Made by a program: the position numbers and the translations under genes. The notes under the pieces were generated by a model. It saw only the letters and a program-made list of their open reading frames with translations. It had not been told where the DNA came from and did no database searches. From Mytilus californianus (taxonomy: Eukaryota > Mollusca > Bivalvia > Mytilida > Mytilidae), in the NCBI RefSeq assembly GCF_021869535.1, contig NW_026262668.1, forward strand, positions 68,593,558 to 68,657,557: a DNA stretch of 64,000 bases, written 5' to 3'. Below are positions 45,961-57,462 of this stretch, one piece after another. Within the stretch, counting starts at the first letter, position 1, and each line of letters starts with the position of its first letter.

Positions 45961-46322
45961 ACACTTAATCCACCCCATTTTTTATTCCCATTGACAATAA
46001 AATTTTCATATGATAAATAACAATGAAATGGATACTTCATCAGCTTAACACACTATATGTATGTACTTCTCAATTCAAACTGTCTATGTTTACATTAGAT
46101 TGTTGACATAACGAATATATACTGTACATGTAATTTATAAGATGTGACAAACAACAATATATACAAATGAACGATACTTGTTTATAACATGTAAGTGTTA
46201 GTACACCATTATCAAACTTATGAATGCATTGGTTTCATGCCTTGAAAAGAAATTAATTTGAATCTTTTTTATTGTTTTTAAACGTAAATACACTTACACA
46301 TAACATTTTAAGCTATAGGAAA
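45961..46322. other. No gene recognised
   Basis: AT-rich, no landmark. Confidence 0.3.
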
Positions 46323-46762
46323 TTTGTATAATCACTCGATAAAACACGGACGCACTCGAAAAAGCCCGGACTGCTCTCGAGAAAACCCGGACACATTGAA
46401 ATGAATTTAGTCTCAAAATGTTGTTTTCAATACAATAATGTAAAGTGTCTGTATTTCTAGAGATATATAGATTCCATGTATGCATTTCCTCTGGCATTTG
46501 CATTGGTATGTGTATAAAAATGGCTTTATTCTGTATTTTGGAATATAAGCATTGTAAGGCTAAATTTAACTTTTTTAACGAAAAATAATGTCGGATTGAT
46601 ATCTTTTTATCTCAAATACTAACATACCTTGTATAACATTGTATATTAAACTAAAGCTTTTATATCACGTCTTTTCAGAAAGGAAGTCTGTTTGTTTACG
46701 TTTTTGATCATATTCACTCGAAAAAAAGTGGTCACACTCGAAAAAACCCGATCAAATCACTC
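46323..46762 (-). repeat. Motif cluster, right partner of an inverted pair
   Basis: ATCACTCGATAAAACACGGA, GCACTCGAAAAAGCCCGGAC, CTCGAGAAAACCCGGACAC, and farther out TCACTCGAAAAAAAGTGG and CACACTCGAAAAAACCCGAT: the reverse complement of the motifs at 43477-43770, with inner and outer types in mirrored order. Confidence 0.5.
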
Positions 46763-46904
46763 TGCATATTTGTGTCACTATTTTCTGGAAAATTTTGTTG
46801 AAGTGCCGTTCATCTGTTTTTATTTTCCTGTAAGAGTTTTGTTTTAATGTGAACAGTTCAAGACTGAATAAGTATTCAAATTCTTTAATAGCTATATATT
46901 ATTT

Positions 46905-47686
46905 TCACATTTTAGAGACAGCAGGCGTACTTCGCCTGGAAATATTTTCTAACCCGAACCGACATATAACATAAGTTAACTTTTTTTTGTCTGTATCTTT
47001 ATAAATAAAGAACATGAATTCGTTAATTTTTTCTGAATGTTGCCACATTACTATAAGTATTTTGTCTCCAACAAAACTTTCCCCTAGAAAATCAACGCTT
47101 AAAAATGTTACTGGGTACCAGCACATATCACCACTGAAATGTACTAGTTTCTTGTCTATGCTTGCTGTTGTTACACAGTCCATACAAGATTTGACGTAAA
47201 GAGAATAGTTTGCATGATAATTTGAGTCAAGATCACTGTATCGTACAACCGTCCTGTATTCGAAAACTTCCGTTGGCTGTTCTGGCAATTGCATTTTCGA
47301 CAGTTCAGACGGTATCCCTTGTATATGGGAGTTCTTATTCAAGTACCATTCAGGATTGTTTACCGGTCGTCGGGTCTTATTATCGATAAAAACCAATTTC
47401 GAGAACCTTTCCACCAAAAGTTGTCCTGATATGGCATCAAATAGTTTTGATATGAGAGGAAATGACGTTCGTCCCAGCTCTCCCAACTCTATGGTTATTC
47501 GGATTTCCACGTCAGACCTGTACGTGTAATCATACAAAGATGGATGTAATTTCATGACTGCCTTTATGATTACACCTGAAACATGTGAAGAGTTCAGGCT
47601 ACGAAAATCCATGAAGTTTTCACGTTTCTGTACTAGGTCTTCAGCTCCATCTAAGAACAATGAAATATTCCATATACTCCATTTTC
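46905..47686 (-). CDS. HotDog-fold thioesterase-like protein, 3' terminal exon
   Basis: Minus strand. A 3' splice site (TTATTTTCAG, AG at 47687-47688) starts the exon in phase 1; the first residues are KWSIWNISLFLDG. About 259 codons follow to a TGA. The first half (VMKLHPSLYDY, GRTSFPLISKLFD, DNKTRRPVNNPEW) looks like the end of one HotDog domain. The second carries VRYSDLDSNYHANYSLY, matching the [RY]xSDLDxNxHxN motif of acyl-ACP/4HBT thioesterases, then SGDMCWYPVTFLSVDFLGES. Such proteins hydrolyse fatty acyl thioesters; the substrate here is unknown. The N-terminal exon(s) lie at higher coordinates and were not found. An ATTAAA lies about 20 bp past the stop. A decayed paralog is at 61770-62545. 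Confidence 0.68.
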
Positions 47687-47794
47687 CTGAAAATAATTGA
47701 TTTCAAGTTTCAATCCAGTGAACAATATTTAAGATTTATTTAATTCAAATGAAAAAAGTGTCATGTTTACACCCCTTGCTTTATAATGTGTATA

Positions 47795-47945
47795 ATAATG
47801 TGTATAATGTGTACAATGTGCCTGTCTTAAGTCAGGAAACTCATCAGTAGCACTTCTCTCTCCCTTGTTGAAGACCGTGTGTTCACCTGTGCTGATTTGA
47901 GGTTGCTGTCTCATTGATATTTACCCCACATCTTTTATTCCTAAG
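47795..47945 (+). repeat. Dispersed family A, 3' end
   Basis: TGTGCCTGTCTTAAGTCAGG and GTTGCTGTCTCATTGATATT to CCACATCTTTTATTCC. It lies within the intron or upstream region of the HotDog gene. Confidence 0.55.
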
Positions 47946-48239
47946 AGCAGCAGAACCTAGGTTTATAAAATTAAAATTCTTAATTGATTTTGACACATTG
48001 ATTGTTTTGTGTCTGTGGAAAATATTAATAAAAGAAAATATTGAGTATTAACCAATGAAACAGCAACCTAACGAAACAAAATATAACCAAAATACATTTA
48101 GAGGGCAACATATATACACTCTTCAACAAAAGACAACTTCTAAACAATTTCTCAAGCTCTCGTCCCGAGTCTAAAAAATGAATAAACCAAACAGAAGCTG
48201 TAAAAGATCTTCCATTAATTCTAAATTTTCTAAATACTA

Positions 48240-50030
48240 GTAACAAAAACAAAAACCCATTAAGATATGGCATTAGACAATCACTAACGGGGTTCCTGAC
48301 TAGACAGGCACATAGATATAAGGTGGAGTTCAATTAAGTGAATCTTAAAGTGTTATGTTTGTGAGCGCTCAACCCTCCCCTAAACTGGGACAGTGGTGTA
48401 ACAGCACAACATAAGAACAAACTATAAAATCAGTTGAAAAAGGCTTAACTCATCAGATCGATACAAAGAAAAACATCAAACAAAAAACCAGACAGGACGT
48501 GGCAGGGTATATATCCATCCTTCATCCCTAACAACAACAACAAAAAACACGAAGTGCAGATCTGAGAGTACTCGCAGTTACTGACAGCTAGTTCAAAGCC
48601 AATAACAACTAATAAAAAAATCATGTATCTAAGACTAAAGTATCAATCAGTACACATCCAACATCCAATGGATTTAGTGTAAAGACGTCATTAACAGTCA
48701 GAGAAAAACATGACCTTGTGCAATGCCAAAATATAGGTATCGACAGATTGTAGTAACGTGAAAGTATATATGTGTAATATTTAGTACAGTTTTAATTTAC
48801 TGATAACAAAATCAATATTTATATCAATAAAACAATATTCAAAGATTTAATTACAGTGTTGAATTGGTAACCTTTAAGAATAAGTTTATTTAAAGGATTG
48901 ATGAGTTTACCCGGATCGTATCTAAATTTTCGGGCTCGGTTAACAACATCACCGTAAAATTTAGGATGTGCTATTCCGTTTGAAATAAGTTTTCTACAGG
49001 TACAGCCAAACTTGCAAACCAAATCTTTGTAACTTAGGAAGAATTTAGTAAAGGTTTTAAGTAATTTGTGGTAACAAAATCCTTGACTTAATATTTATAC
49101 TAGCAATACATAGATTACGCTCATTGAAATCCAAAACGTCACTACAGACACGGGCAACGAGTTGTGATATATAAACACCGTAAGACGGTGCCAAAGGAAC
49201 ATCACCGTCCAAAAAAGGAAAATTAACAACAGGGAAGGACAAATCATCCCTTTTGTCGTAAATTTAAGTGTAGAGTTTCTGGTGTAACACTGAAATATCT
49301 AAATCTAGGAAAGCACAGTTATTGCTGTTAATATTTGATTTATTTAAAGTAAGATCCCTTTGTTAAATTTCAGCAGTATATTTAGAGAACTCTTGATTAT
49401 TTAACGAAAAAAAAATGTCATCAAGATAACGGTAAGTGTTGTTCTTTACTGAGTTTGGCCATAAACTGTGATTCATAACAGTATAGGAACAAGTCTGCTA
49501 TCAAAGGGGCACAGTTTTGTGCCCATAGAAATACCTACAAACTGTCGATAAACTTTATTGCCGAAACGTACATAAATGTTGTCAATGAGAAAAATTTAGG
49601 GCTTTAATCATATCATCACACCTCCAGTAAGTATATCTAGCATATTTACCTTTCTCATTTGAGAAAAAGACTTTATATGTATTGCAGCAAATAAATCTGC
49701 AATCAGATTTATCAAACGACCATTTAATTAGATAAGAAAACTTTTGTTTGATAAGATTTTGTGGAAGTGCAGTATAAAGAGTGGAAAAGTCAAAACTGTC
49801 AACCAAATCAAAAGGACCATCAAAAGCACGTAATTTATCTAAAACATCCAAAGATTTTTTTACAATCCAAAAATGGTTAATTCCACTATTTTCATATATT
49901 TTATTACAAAAATTAATGATAAGTTCTTTGATAGTAGTTAATGAACTCGTTAAAAGCACCGAAAGATTAGTAGTAGAATACTTACTATTACGAAACGATA
50001 TTTTACGGGATTTTTGTGTAGTTTAGGTAA
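48240..50030 (-). mobile_element. Decayed reverse transcriptase element, copy 2 (YLDD type)
   Basis: Minus strand. The longest open piece (49582-49959, 125 codons) carries FDFSTLYTALPQ, FFSNEKGKYARYTYWRCDD. Further down come VGISMGTK, RYLDD (about 49427-49441), KRDDLSFPVVNFPF (about 49205-49250), SYGVYISQL and KFYGDVVNRARKFRYDP (48900-48985). These motifs are in the order of RT fingers, palm and thumb but in different frames, with several stops. The 3' tail continues to 48240. Parallel to 19130-20820. Assignment to the Penelope-like group is tentative. Confidence 0.72.
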
Positions 50031-50952
50031 CCAATACATAATTGGGACCTTCAAATGTTCAGAGGAGGACTTAAGCTGAGCTACTGCTTTGAAACGTAGT
50101 TATTTATTCTGCTTCATACAAGTCACCTAGCAGTGGCACACAATTGGAATACCGAATGTCTGTTGGATTATTAATCCAACAAAGATATTGTCGATCAAAA
50201 AGTACAGCATTTTATATAATGCCTTGATCTCTGATTATGATTTTGTTCCGTATTGATGGCCTCATTGTGACTTTGAAATAAAGCGCAGCAATAAAAGCGA
50301 GGTTCCTTTTGCTTTTGGATGTTGGTGTAAGATTTTTAATAAAATTTATCATAAAATTATTCACAATGCCAGAATCATTGAAAGTTTGCATCGAATGTAT
50401 TTATTTGTATAAACTTTCATTTCAAGGATTTATATTTTGGTGGATAACAAGTTTGCCAGACGTGAAAAAAACCACAAAATAATATATTGCATGCAAATTT
50501 ACGGAGAGTAAGCCGGTGGAATAAACATAGCTAGCCATAGCTCGTTAGTGTAGCGAAATAGTACTCCTGCATTAGTACTATGTATTTGTTGTTTTCGTCA
50601 TAATGCTATGCTTAGATAATGTATTTTGGATCAGATCTATGGTGCGAATTAATCAAATTGGCATACAAACACAAATATTAAGATATCCCTCCCCTGTCCT
50701 TAAGTATGTTACATGATATCTATTTTTATTATACTTCATGTCAAAACGCCAGAATTTGATTGGTTAATACGAGGGAGACAATTTACTCTATCCCATGGCA
50801 AATACTCTATTACCCTTCACGGAGACGCTTGCTCAAGTGTGCGCTTTAATAAATACGGATGATTGTTATGTACAAGACGACATAGTTTATTACTTTGAAT
50901 TTGAAATTTAATAGACAGTAATAACTGTTACAAAACATTCAGTATTATAAAT
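50031..50952. other. No gene recognised
   Basis: The first 200-300 bp may be the 5' continuation of the RT copy, but no motif was confirmed. The rest is AT-rich. Confidence 0.3.
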
Positions 50953-51095
50953 TAAATAACACATATCTGAGAGGGTGATAGAGCAGATGGTTACCCCTCG
51001 AAAAGACATTGTCAACCTTGGCTTCGCCTCAGTTGACACTGTTTTCTCGGGGTAACAATCTGCTCTATCACCCTCTCATCTAATATGTGTTATTT
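50953..51095. mobile_element. 143-bp palindromic element (MITE-like)
   Basis: Arms beginning AAATAACACATAT and ending ATATGTGTTATTT fold through GAGAGGGTGATAGAGCAGAT / ATCTGCTCTATCACCCTCTC-like segments to a small loop at TTCGCC (about 51022). Several mismatches; target duplication not evident. Confidence 0.65.
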
Positions 51096-52850
51096 ATATA
51101 GTGTCTTAATATAAAAATAAGAAGATATTGCATGATTGCCAATGATACAACGTTCCACCAGTATGCATGGTTTACCGATGCTCTATGTTTTTAAATAAAA
51201 TGCATATTTTTGTCTGCAAGGGACTTATGCGTTAGTTTTTTTTACCGCGAAACATTCAGTTAGAAAGTTGAACACGAACATATGAAATTCTAATATGACG
51301 TGCTTCTTTCGCTTTGTAAACAACAACGGGATAAAATTCTCGATATATCTATACTTAGCGCAGACTTAAAGATGTTCATAATAATGGCTGTCACAATATA
51401 CCTCCCACGTAAATCCACATGTATCGTAACCTATGTGCAAACGCTATGCCGATTTCGCTGCGTTAAAAATTGCAATTGAAAAAAAACTTCAGAACCTTTA
51501 TTTTTATTCTGATGCATAACAAAAAGAATTAATGCATTAGAGCTCGGAAAAATGTACAAAATCAAAATAAAATAAAATTCCACGAAATTCCATTAATGCT
51601 TTTGGAGCATTAAAATCGTTTCAAAACATGACGTCATACGAATGAAAACGCTAAAGCTGAAGGTTTTTTCGTTACGTGAACCCTCCAAATTCGGATAATA
51701 TTGCATTAAAATGCAGTTTTGAGGTAGGTGTTGTTTTATTTTCTATTCTATTGCATTATTCGCACATTTACTGATTTCAGCAAGTCAACATGGCGGCTCC
51801 TTAGTTACGAAATGTCAACTGTGGAATTGACGGTAGCTTACGAGAAAAAAATGTTTATTAAAAATGGCAAATGTTGGGGTTGAGAATTAAAAGAATAAAA
51901 CACATTTTTTCTAGCGATTTTTTAAGAAATAATTCATGCAAGCTATAGACTTATTGGAAGTTTTTAGCTTTATCTAACAGGGGGTAAAATATAGAACAGC
52001 CACACGGCATACCCACCCTCGCTTCAGTTTTGTTTAAATTACCGTATTTGTCCTATTATAATCGAAATGTACAGTGGCCATGTGTAAATTTCCAACAAAT
52101 CGATGGCTTCCATAAATTATTTCTTAATTTACCTCTCCTGTCATCAAAGTTGTAGTCAATGCCACGAGTTGTAAGTTCTGCGTAGTTTCTGTCCACTTTA
52201 TTTACAGTGTAGCATGACATCTCTACAATACATCAAATTGAAAAGGTATGATCTATTTATAAATATGTACCAAATGATAACCCTGATGATCTTTAAAATA
52301 ACAAAAAAGTTAATAATTGAATCACGAAAGCGAGGCCAAAGTCAGGCGATCCCTGTCAAATTAATTGAATACCTTGAACACATATTGTTGACAAATAGCT
52401 CATATTGACTGAATCAAAGAGCTTGATGGCTCTGAGGAAATACGATAGCCATTGTTTCCATTGATATAAGTATTAATTCCACCCCAAAAATTAAACTGCA
52501 CATGTATTTGCTATTTGATTCAATCTAAATATAGTTTTACAACTATGAAAATAAAATAAAAAATGTCAACCTGCTTGGTACAGTATATATACAGATGACT
52601 AAAATAATTCTTGTGTTTAAGTTTTTGTTCTACATTTACATCATTCTTGGAAATTCAAAGGCAATCATTTTAAAAGTATTCCTTATGAATGTTCTTATCA
52701 ATCCCACATACATTGTACATATTGCCAGTGGCTTAGCATATATATATGGTAGTTTAGAACAATATGGACATCCTCTCCTTGCGTTGGTATGTTCTAGACC
52801 TAATGACGAATAAGTATAGTATGTTTGATTTCACAAATTCATGCGATTCA
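51096..52850. other. Intergenic, no gene recognised
   Basis: A fragment at 51120-51165 (AAGATATTGCATGATTGCCAATGA) resembles the reverse of the family A terminus. Open frames at 52214-52408 and 52595-52813 have no recognised motif. Confidence 0.35.
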
Positions 52851-52854
52851 CAGA

Positions 52855-53456
52855 CTGTTTATGACGTATTTACACTAAATCCGTTGGATTTGTACTGATT
52901 GATACTTTAATCTGGGAGAACATGATTTATTTATTAGTTGTAATTGGCTTTGAACTAGCTTTCAGTAACTGCGAGTACTCTTATATCGATGCTTTGTTTT
53001 TATGTTAGTTGTTTTTTGCGTCGTACTGATCTTTTGAGTTAAGCCTATTGCAACTCATTTTTAAAGTTTGTTGCACCACTGTCCCATGTTAAGGGTGGGT
53101 TGAGCGCTCACAAACATGTTTAACCCCGCCACATTCTGTATGTACCTGTCCAAAGTCAGGGGCCTGAAGTTCAGTGGTTTCCGTTGGTTTCAACTTCATG
53201 TCGGTCATATTTGTTTTTAGAAATCGTTTTGTGATAAATTAGGCCGTTAGTTTTCTCGTTTGAATTGTTTCACATTTTTTCATGTCATAGCCTTTTATAC
53301 ATGTTATAGCCGACTATATGTACGGTATCATCGGGTTTTTCTTCATTGCTGAAGGCCGTACGGTGACCTATAATTGCTTATATCCACTAATTTGAACTCT
53401 GGTGGATAGTTGTATCATTGGCAGTCATACCACATCTCCTTATTTTTATATTGATG
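52855..53456 (+). repeat. Dispersed family A, longest tail copy
   Basis: Begins with the tail of the YLDD-type RT element (ACACTAAATCCGTTGGATTT, compare 48660-48680 in reverse). It continues through GAGCGCTCACAAACATGTTT, GGCCGTACGGTGACCTATAA and ends ACCACATCTCCTTATTTTTA. It links the RT tail to the short family A fragments elsewhere. Confidence 0.72.
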
Positions 53457-53512
53457 CTATCAGATATGCATGGTATTTGGAATATTATATCTCAGATCAA
53501 CACTTGATACCG

Positions 53513-53670
53513 GTGTCCTATAGCCATTCTTCCCACATGCCTGTTTTTCCGGGGGAAAAAACTGGATCGATCCAATTTTCACCCCCGGAAAAATTGGCAT
53601 GATCCCACTTTTCCTCCTCAGCGTGATGGGGGGAAAACCAGGATCAGGCCTATTCCCCCCCCCCCCCCCT
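53513..53670. repeat. G/C-run repeat with foldback potential, copy 1
   Basis: Alternating GGGGGAAAA and TTTTCCCCC blocks, TAGCCATTCTTCCCACATGC at the start and a poly-C run (about 53657-53669) at the end. Similar to 57008-57148 in reverse. Confidence 0.55.
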
Positions 53671-54080
53671 AGTAGCACGATAAGCTAATTTTTCCAATAT
53701 TTTTTCCAATATTTTGTAATATAACATATAACGTCGGCGACGTCAGTCAGAAATTTTTATCCATTAAAGAATAGTAACTCTTTTTTATTAGTTTAGCGAT
53801 ACCAAACCTTCATCGTATTAATATACATTTGATATCAGATGATTTATATATATATATACATGAAGCACATTCTGATGTGGTGATCACATCCATTCTCATT
53901 CGTTAACATTTGGTATCATTTGACTAAACGAATACAATTACTTAAACCACTTCAGGTAAGTCAGTAGATTTTCCCCTGGACAGACTTGTTAATGATGTCT
54001 CGTTATATGGTGAAATGACTTCGAATGAATCATACTAAGAAACTACTCTATCTCTACCAGATGATTTTATATCGGTACTA
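53671..54080. other. Intergenic, no gene recognised
   Basis: Contains a short AT run near 53850. Nothing else supported. Confidence 0.3.
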
Positions 54081-54755
54081 CCTGTAGTGGGAAGTACAAC
54101 CGCCGACTGGACTTTAACCAGAAGGAATGGACACAACACTCTATTAGTTAGATGGCCACCATTAGGAAAGGTTACAACTAAAAGACGACAAAGAAAAAGA
54201 ACTCAACGAAAGCACGGACAGAGAGAAATACTCGCCGCCTTAAAGCTTTCATTCAGAAGAAGAAGTCCGATACAGATGAAACTTCATCAAACCCAGAGGA
54301 GATAGGTACACCCGCTCCAACCAGCATGGGAGACGTGGAAGTACAGAAATACAAGAAACCACATCAACCGAATGCAGAGATCTACCCCCATCAGTTGGAG
54401 CTGTACAAGATCTAAAAAAAGATCCCACCTGCCCTAAAGGTGATGAGAGGAAACGGTACAGCAACAAAGCCATGAGGTAGAAAAGATAGTTTTCAAATAT
54501 CCACAGAGTACTTACATACTGAAGTTGAAGGGAAAAGACATGCATGTCCTGGTGTTTTCAGATACACTACAGACAAGCAAAGACGTCAAAAAGAGAAAAC
54601 ACCATTTACGCCGAAATCAGTAAAAGCTTCAGTATGTGGCCGGACATTAGAGACAAAACGAACTTTCTCTTTACATGCTTTAGCGAAAGTAGAAAAGATA
54701 ACCTGCAAGAACTGTGCCAGAAGTACAACTGTCATCTTAGAGATTTAAAATAAAG
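54081..54755 (+). pseudogene. Unidentified decayed coding-like sequence
   Basis: Two basic, protein-like stretches in different frames: a Lys/Arg-rich one at about 54150-54305 (KRRQRKRTQRKHGQRE) and one at 54544-54753 ending at TAA (YAEISKSFSMWPDIRDKTNF…ELCQKYNCHLRDL). Stops and shifts separate them. The downstream sequence has two GGGCGAGATAAGCCCT-like blocks (54765, 54822). Possibly the remnant of a retroelement or processed gene; I do not recognise it. Confidence 0.25.
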
Positions 54756-55199
54756 GGTGAGATAAGCCCTAACCACAAATTACCCTTTGTTAATTAATTT
54801 TTTTTTTGTTAAAGGGGCGAGATAAGCCCTCTCCCCAAAAAAAACTATTTAGTGTTAAATTTTGTCACCTGTAGATATATAAGTCCATTATTCTATTTCA
54901 TTCATGTAATTAGCTCTTTCAAGATATTTGCACCAAAAAGTATTGTGACTTCGATTTACATATACTGTCGGGGACAATGATGAGTAATTCTATGAACCTC
55001 TTGTTTTCTAGTGATTTCCCTTTCATTTATAATGTTACAGCGATCGGAATTAATAGATTATTTTTTGACAGATTTGTTTATATTGGATATTACATCGGAT
55101 CATTTCTAAACGAAAAATCTACCCATTTGAAGAGATAAACTTTTCCTTCCGAAGAGTTTGACGCTTTTTTGTTTTACAAAGTCCATGCTTAATAGTATT
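54756..55199. other. Intergenic, no gene recognised
   Basis: AT-rich after the paired GAGATAAGCCCT blocks. Confidence 0.3.
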
Positions 55200-56060
55200 T
55201 GGCCTGTGATCTAAATGCGGCACAACTGGTATAGCGTTACTAAGTTACCTGATCATTTGCATAGTTTATTAGGTTTGGTATAATTCGGCACAGTATTTCA
55301 CTTGCTACAGATAGAAGTGTAATGCCACTATAGTTGTCACATAAACCTAAATCTCCTTTCTTAGTCAGCTTTACTAACAAACCCTTTATCCATTCTATTG
55401 GTATCTTTTCTTTATTCCAGATTGTATTCTATTTTCTCATTTGAAAACTTCAGGTGGTATTCATTCCATCTATACCTGCTGATTTTTCATTCCAAAGTGA
55501 TTTCATCGCATTTTTCACTTCATTATTATTGATTTTATCTTTTTTTTATATTCAAATCATCCTCTGGTTTTACTCTAATCTTACTGGTTGGTCTGATTCT
55601 GATCTATATTTAGAACGTTGATAAAGTATTCATTCCATCTTTCCATCTGTTAAGAATTTTCCATCTTTATTCTTTACTGGTTTAGACTTAGATGTTTTAC
55701 GTCTACTAAGAGTTTTGATGATATCATACAATGTTTTGATGTCGCCTTTAAATGCAGCAAATTCTGCTTCAGTTGCAAAGTCATTTACATATTCTCTCTT
55801 TTCTTTCCTACAGCATTGTTTTACTTCTTTTTTGAGGTCCTGATGTTTGTTTTGTGCCTCTTGTTTCTGGGCCTTTGTTCTTGCATTATTCCTTCGTCTT
55901 CTTTATCTCATGTTCCATGTGGCATCCAATCTTTCTTTTTTGTTTGTTTTCCAGCCAAGAACCTCTTCACACACTTCCTTGATGATATCTTTACCTGCTA
56001 CCCATTCATTATCTATGTCCAGGTCTGGCCCATCTTTAAGTATTTCAAATCTGTTTCTGA
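55200..56060 (-). pseudogene. LINE (non-LTR) reverse transcriptase fragment, decayed
   Basis: Minus-strand translation gives NAMKSLWNEKSAGIDGM (about 55460-55510), then WIKGLLVKLTKKGDLGLC followed by GITLLSVASEILCRII (about 55270-55395): the K-AxGxDG, WKKG-KKGD and R-GITLLS motifs of RTE/CR1-like LINE reverse transcriptases. Upstream, at about 55640-55760, DIKTLYDIIKTLSRRKT-like sequence fits the linker before RT. The palm YADD region is not found; the fragment ends before it. Frames are interrupted. Confidence 0.65.
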
Positions 56061-56264
56061 GCTCGATTTGGAATTGATCTTTGAGATGTTAGTCTTTTAG
56101 CTTCTCCTCGTTGTAATTTATACATTTTTGGTACCTTTTGCATGTTTAATGTTTACTTCGGTTATGACAAGGCGGAGTTCTGAGCTGACATCGGCTCCTC
56201 TCATAACTCTAACGTCTTTTATCGCACCGCGGGTAAATTATCACGTTGTGGTTGGTTTATCGCC
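56061..56264. other. No gene recognised
   Basis: Short stretch between the LINE fragment and a foldback region. Confidence 0.3.
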
Positions 56265-56574
56265 GTCACGTGGTGACCCCCTATGGATCCGTAGGGCAGG
56301 GGTTAGTAAATTTCATAGGGGGTTCATGACGTCACGTCTACTGTTAATGGTGACGTCATCTATTAATTTTGTTGTGATTCATTGTTTATTTTTCTACAAA
56401 ACGCAGCAGAAAAAGTCCCGCGTGCGATAAATTCGTTATACGGTTCACTACTGACCCCCTACGGACCATAGAGGGTGAATAAAATCCATAGGAGATTCGG
56501 CCTTCGGCCTCACTCCCTATGGATTTTACTAACCCTCTATGGATCCGTAGGGGGTCAGTAGCGAACCATATAAC
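56265..56574. repeat. Foldback repeat built on GACCCCCTACGGATCC motif
   Basis: 56435-56574 is an imperfect palindrome (about 65-bp arms, GTTATACGGTTC / GAACCATATAAC ends, centre TTCGGCCTTCGGCCT near 56503). A related single motif (CCCCCTATGGATCCGTAGGG) lies at 56277-56296, beside two TGACGTCA-like sites. Confidence 0.6.
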
Positions 56575-56832
56575 TTATAGTAGTGAACTTCTCAATCTTT
56601 GACTTATCATGATGTGGTCAATCAGCTTTTTTGTTTTTCCATCAGGGGATTCCATGTCTCCTAGTGTGTATTCGTATGTGGGAACAAACTGCCTCCTATC
56701 ACTAGCTCGTTCATCTCTCAACAGTAAAGTCATATTAAAATTTTAAGAGCATAGGCTGACCGGTTCATAAATAATTTCACGGAAACGACATGAAGTGCAA
56801 ATGTTATAAAATCGTGTTTATATTTTATATAG

Positions 56833-57003
56833 AGGATGTGGTCGAGTGGTCTAGAGCGCTGGACATGAGGCTAAGCGATTGGTGTTGTAGTGTATCAAAG
56901 GTGTGAGATCAAATCCCGCCGGTTGAGGGATAAAAATTTGTCAGCATAAAAATCTAATTCTAACACTGTTGGGTTTAATCTTCAGACTAATATATATATA
57001 TAT
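56833..57003 (+). mobile_element. tRNA-Leu-like SINE
   Basis: A perfect Pol III A box (TGGTCGAGTGG, 56839-56849) in GTCGAGTGGTCTAGAGCGCTGG, typical of tRNA-Leu heads, and a degraded B box (AGATCAAATCC, 56906-56916). The tail (ACACTGTTGGGTTTAATCTTC) then AT repeats matches the tail of the SINE pair at 27608-27880. Confidence 0.68.
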
Positions 57004-57007
57004 AGTG

Positions 57008-57148
57008 AAATCCATACTGTGGGGGAAAAATTGGCATGGGGGAAAAGTGGCTATATGAATACGTATTGTCAAATTTCCGTGGGGGGGGATGGCAATGATC
57101 CAAAATTTCCCCGGGGGAAAAACTGGCACGGGGGAAGAATGGCTATAT
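57008..57148. repeat. G-run repeat, copy 2
   Basis: TGGGGGAAAAATTGGCATGG, GGGGGGGGATGG and CCCCGGGGGAAAAACTGG blocks flanked by GGCTATAT motifs. Reverse-related to 53513-53670. Confidence 0.55.
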
Positions 57149-57462
57149 AACAACGGCTTTGAAAATCAACAGAGGTCTGTCAATGCGATCTTGAGAATCA
57201 ACAGGGGTCAAAGAGACCTTGAAATCAATAGCAGTAAAAAAAATTAAAAATCAACATCGATTTTTAAAAACAATGACTTTTTGTGTCCTTGTATGTTATT
57301 GAAAATAGTAGATTGATGTTTATTATTAAAATTTAAATAAATTGTTTGTCTCAAGAAAAACAATATACCCCCGTCCAATGAAAAAAATGTGTCCTCAGTC
57401 CCTCAAATTAATACTTTATGCATAAGCAACAGCAGTGAAAGATTTAATGTTGGTAGTGTGTA
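57149..57462. other. Intergenic, no gene recognised
   Basis: AAATCAACA-type repeats near 57165-57260, otherwise AT-rich. Confidence 0.3.

Noticed and set aside
53657-53669. Poly-C run as an assembly gap or error
   Set aside because: It sits at the edge of a repeat with other G/C runs, so it may be natural. Length is uncertain but it is not a separate feature.
56833-56927. Possible functional tRNA-Leu gene
   Set aside because: The A box is perfect but the B box has two mismatches, the acceptor stem does not close, and a SINE tail with AT repeats follows.
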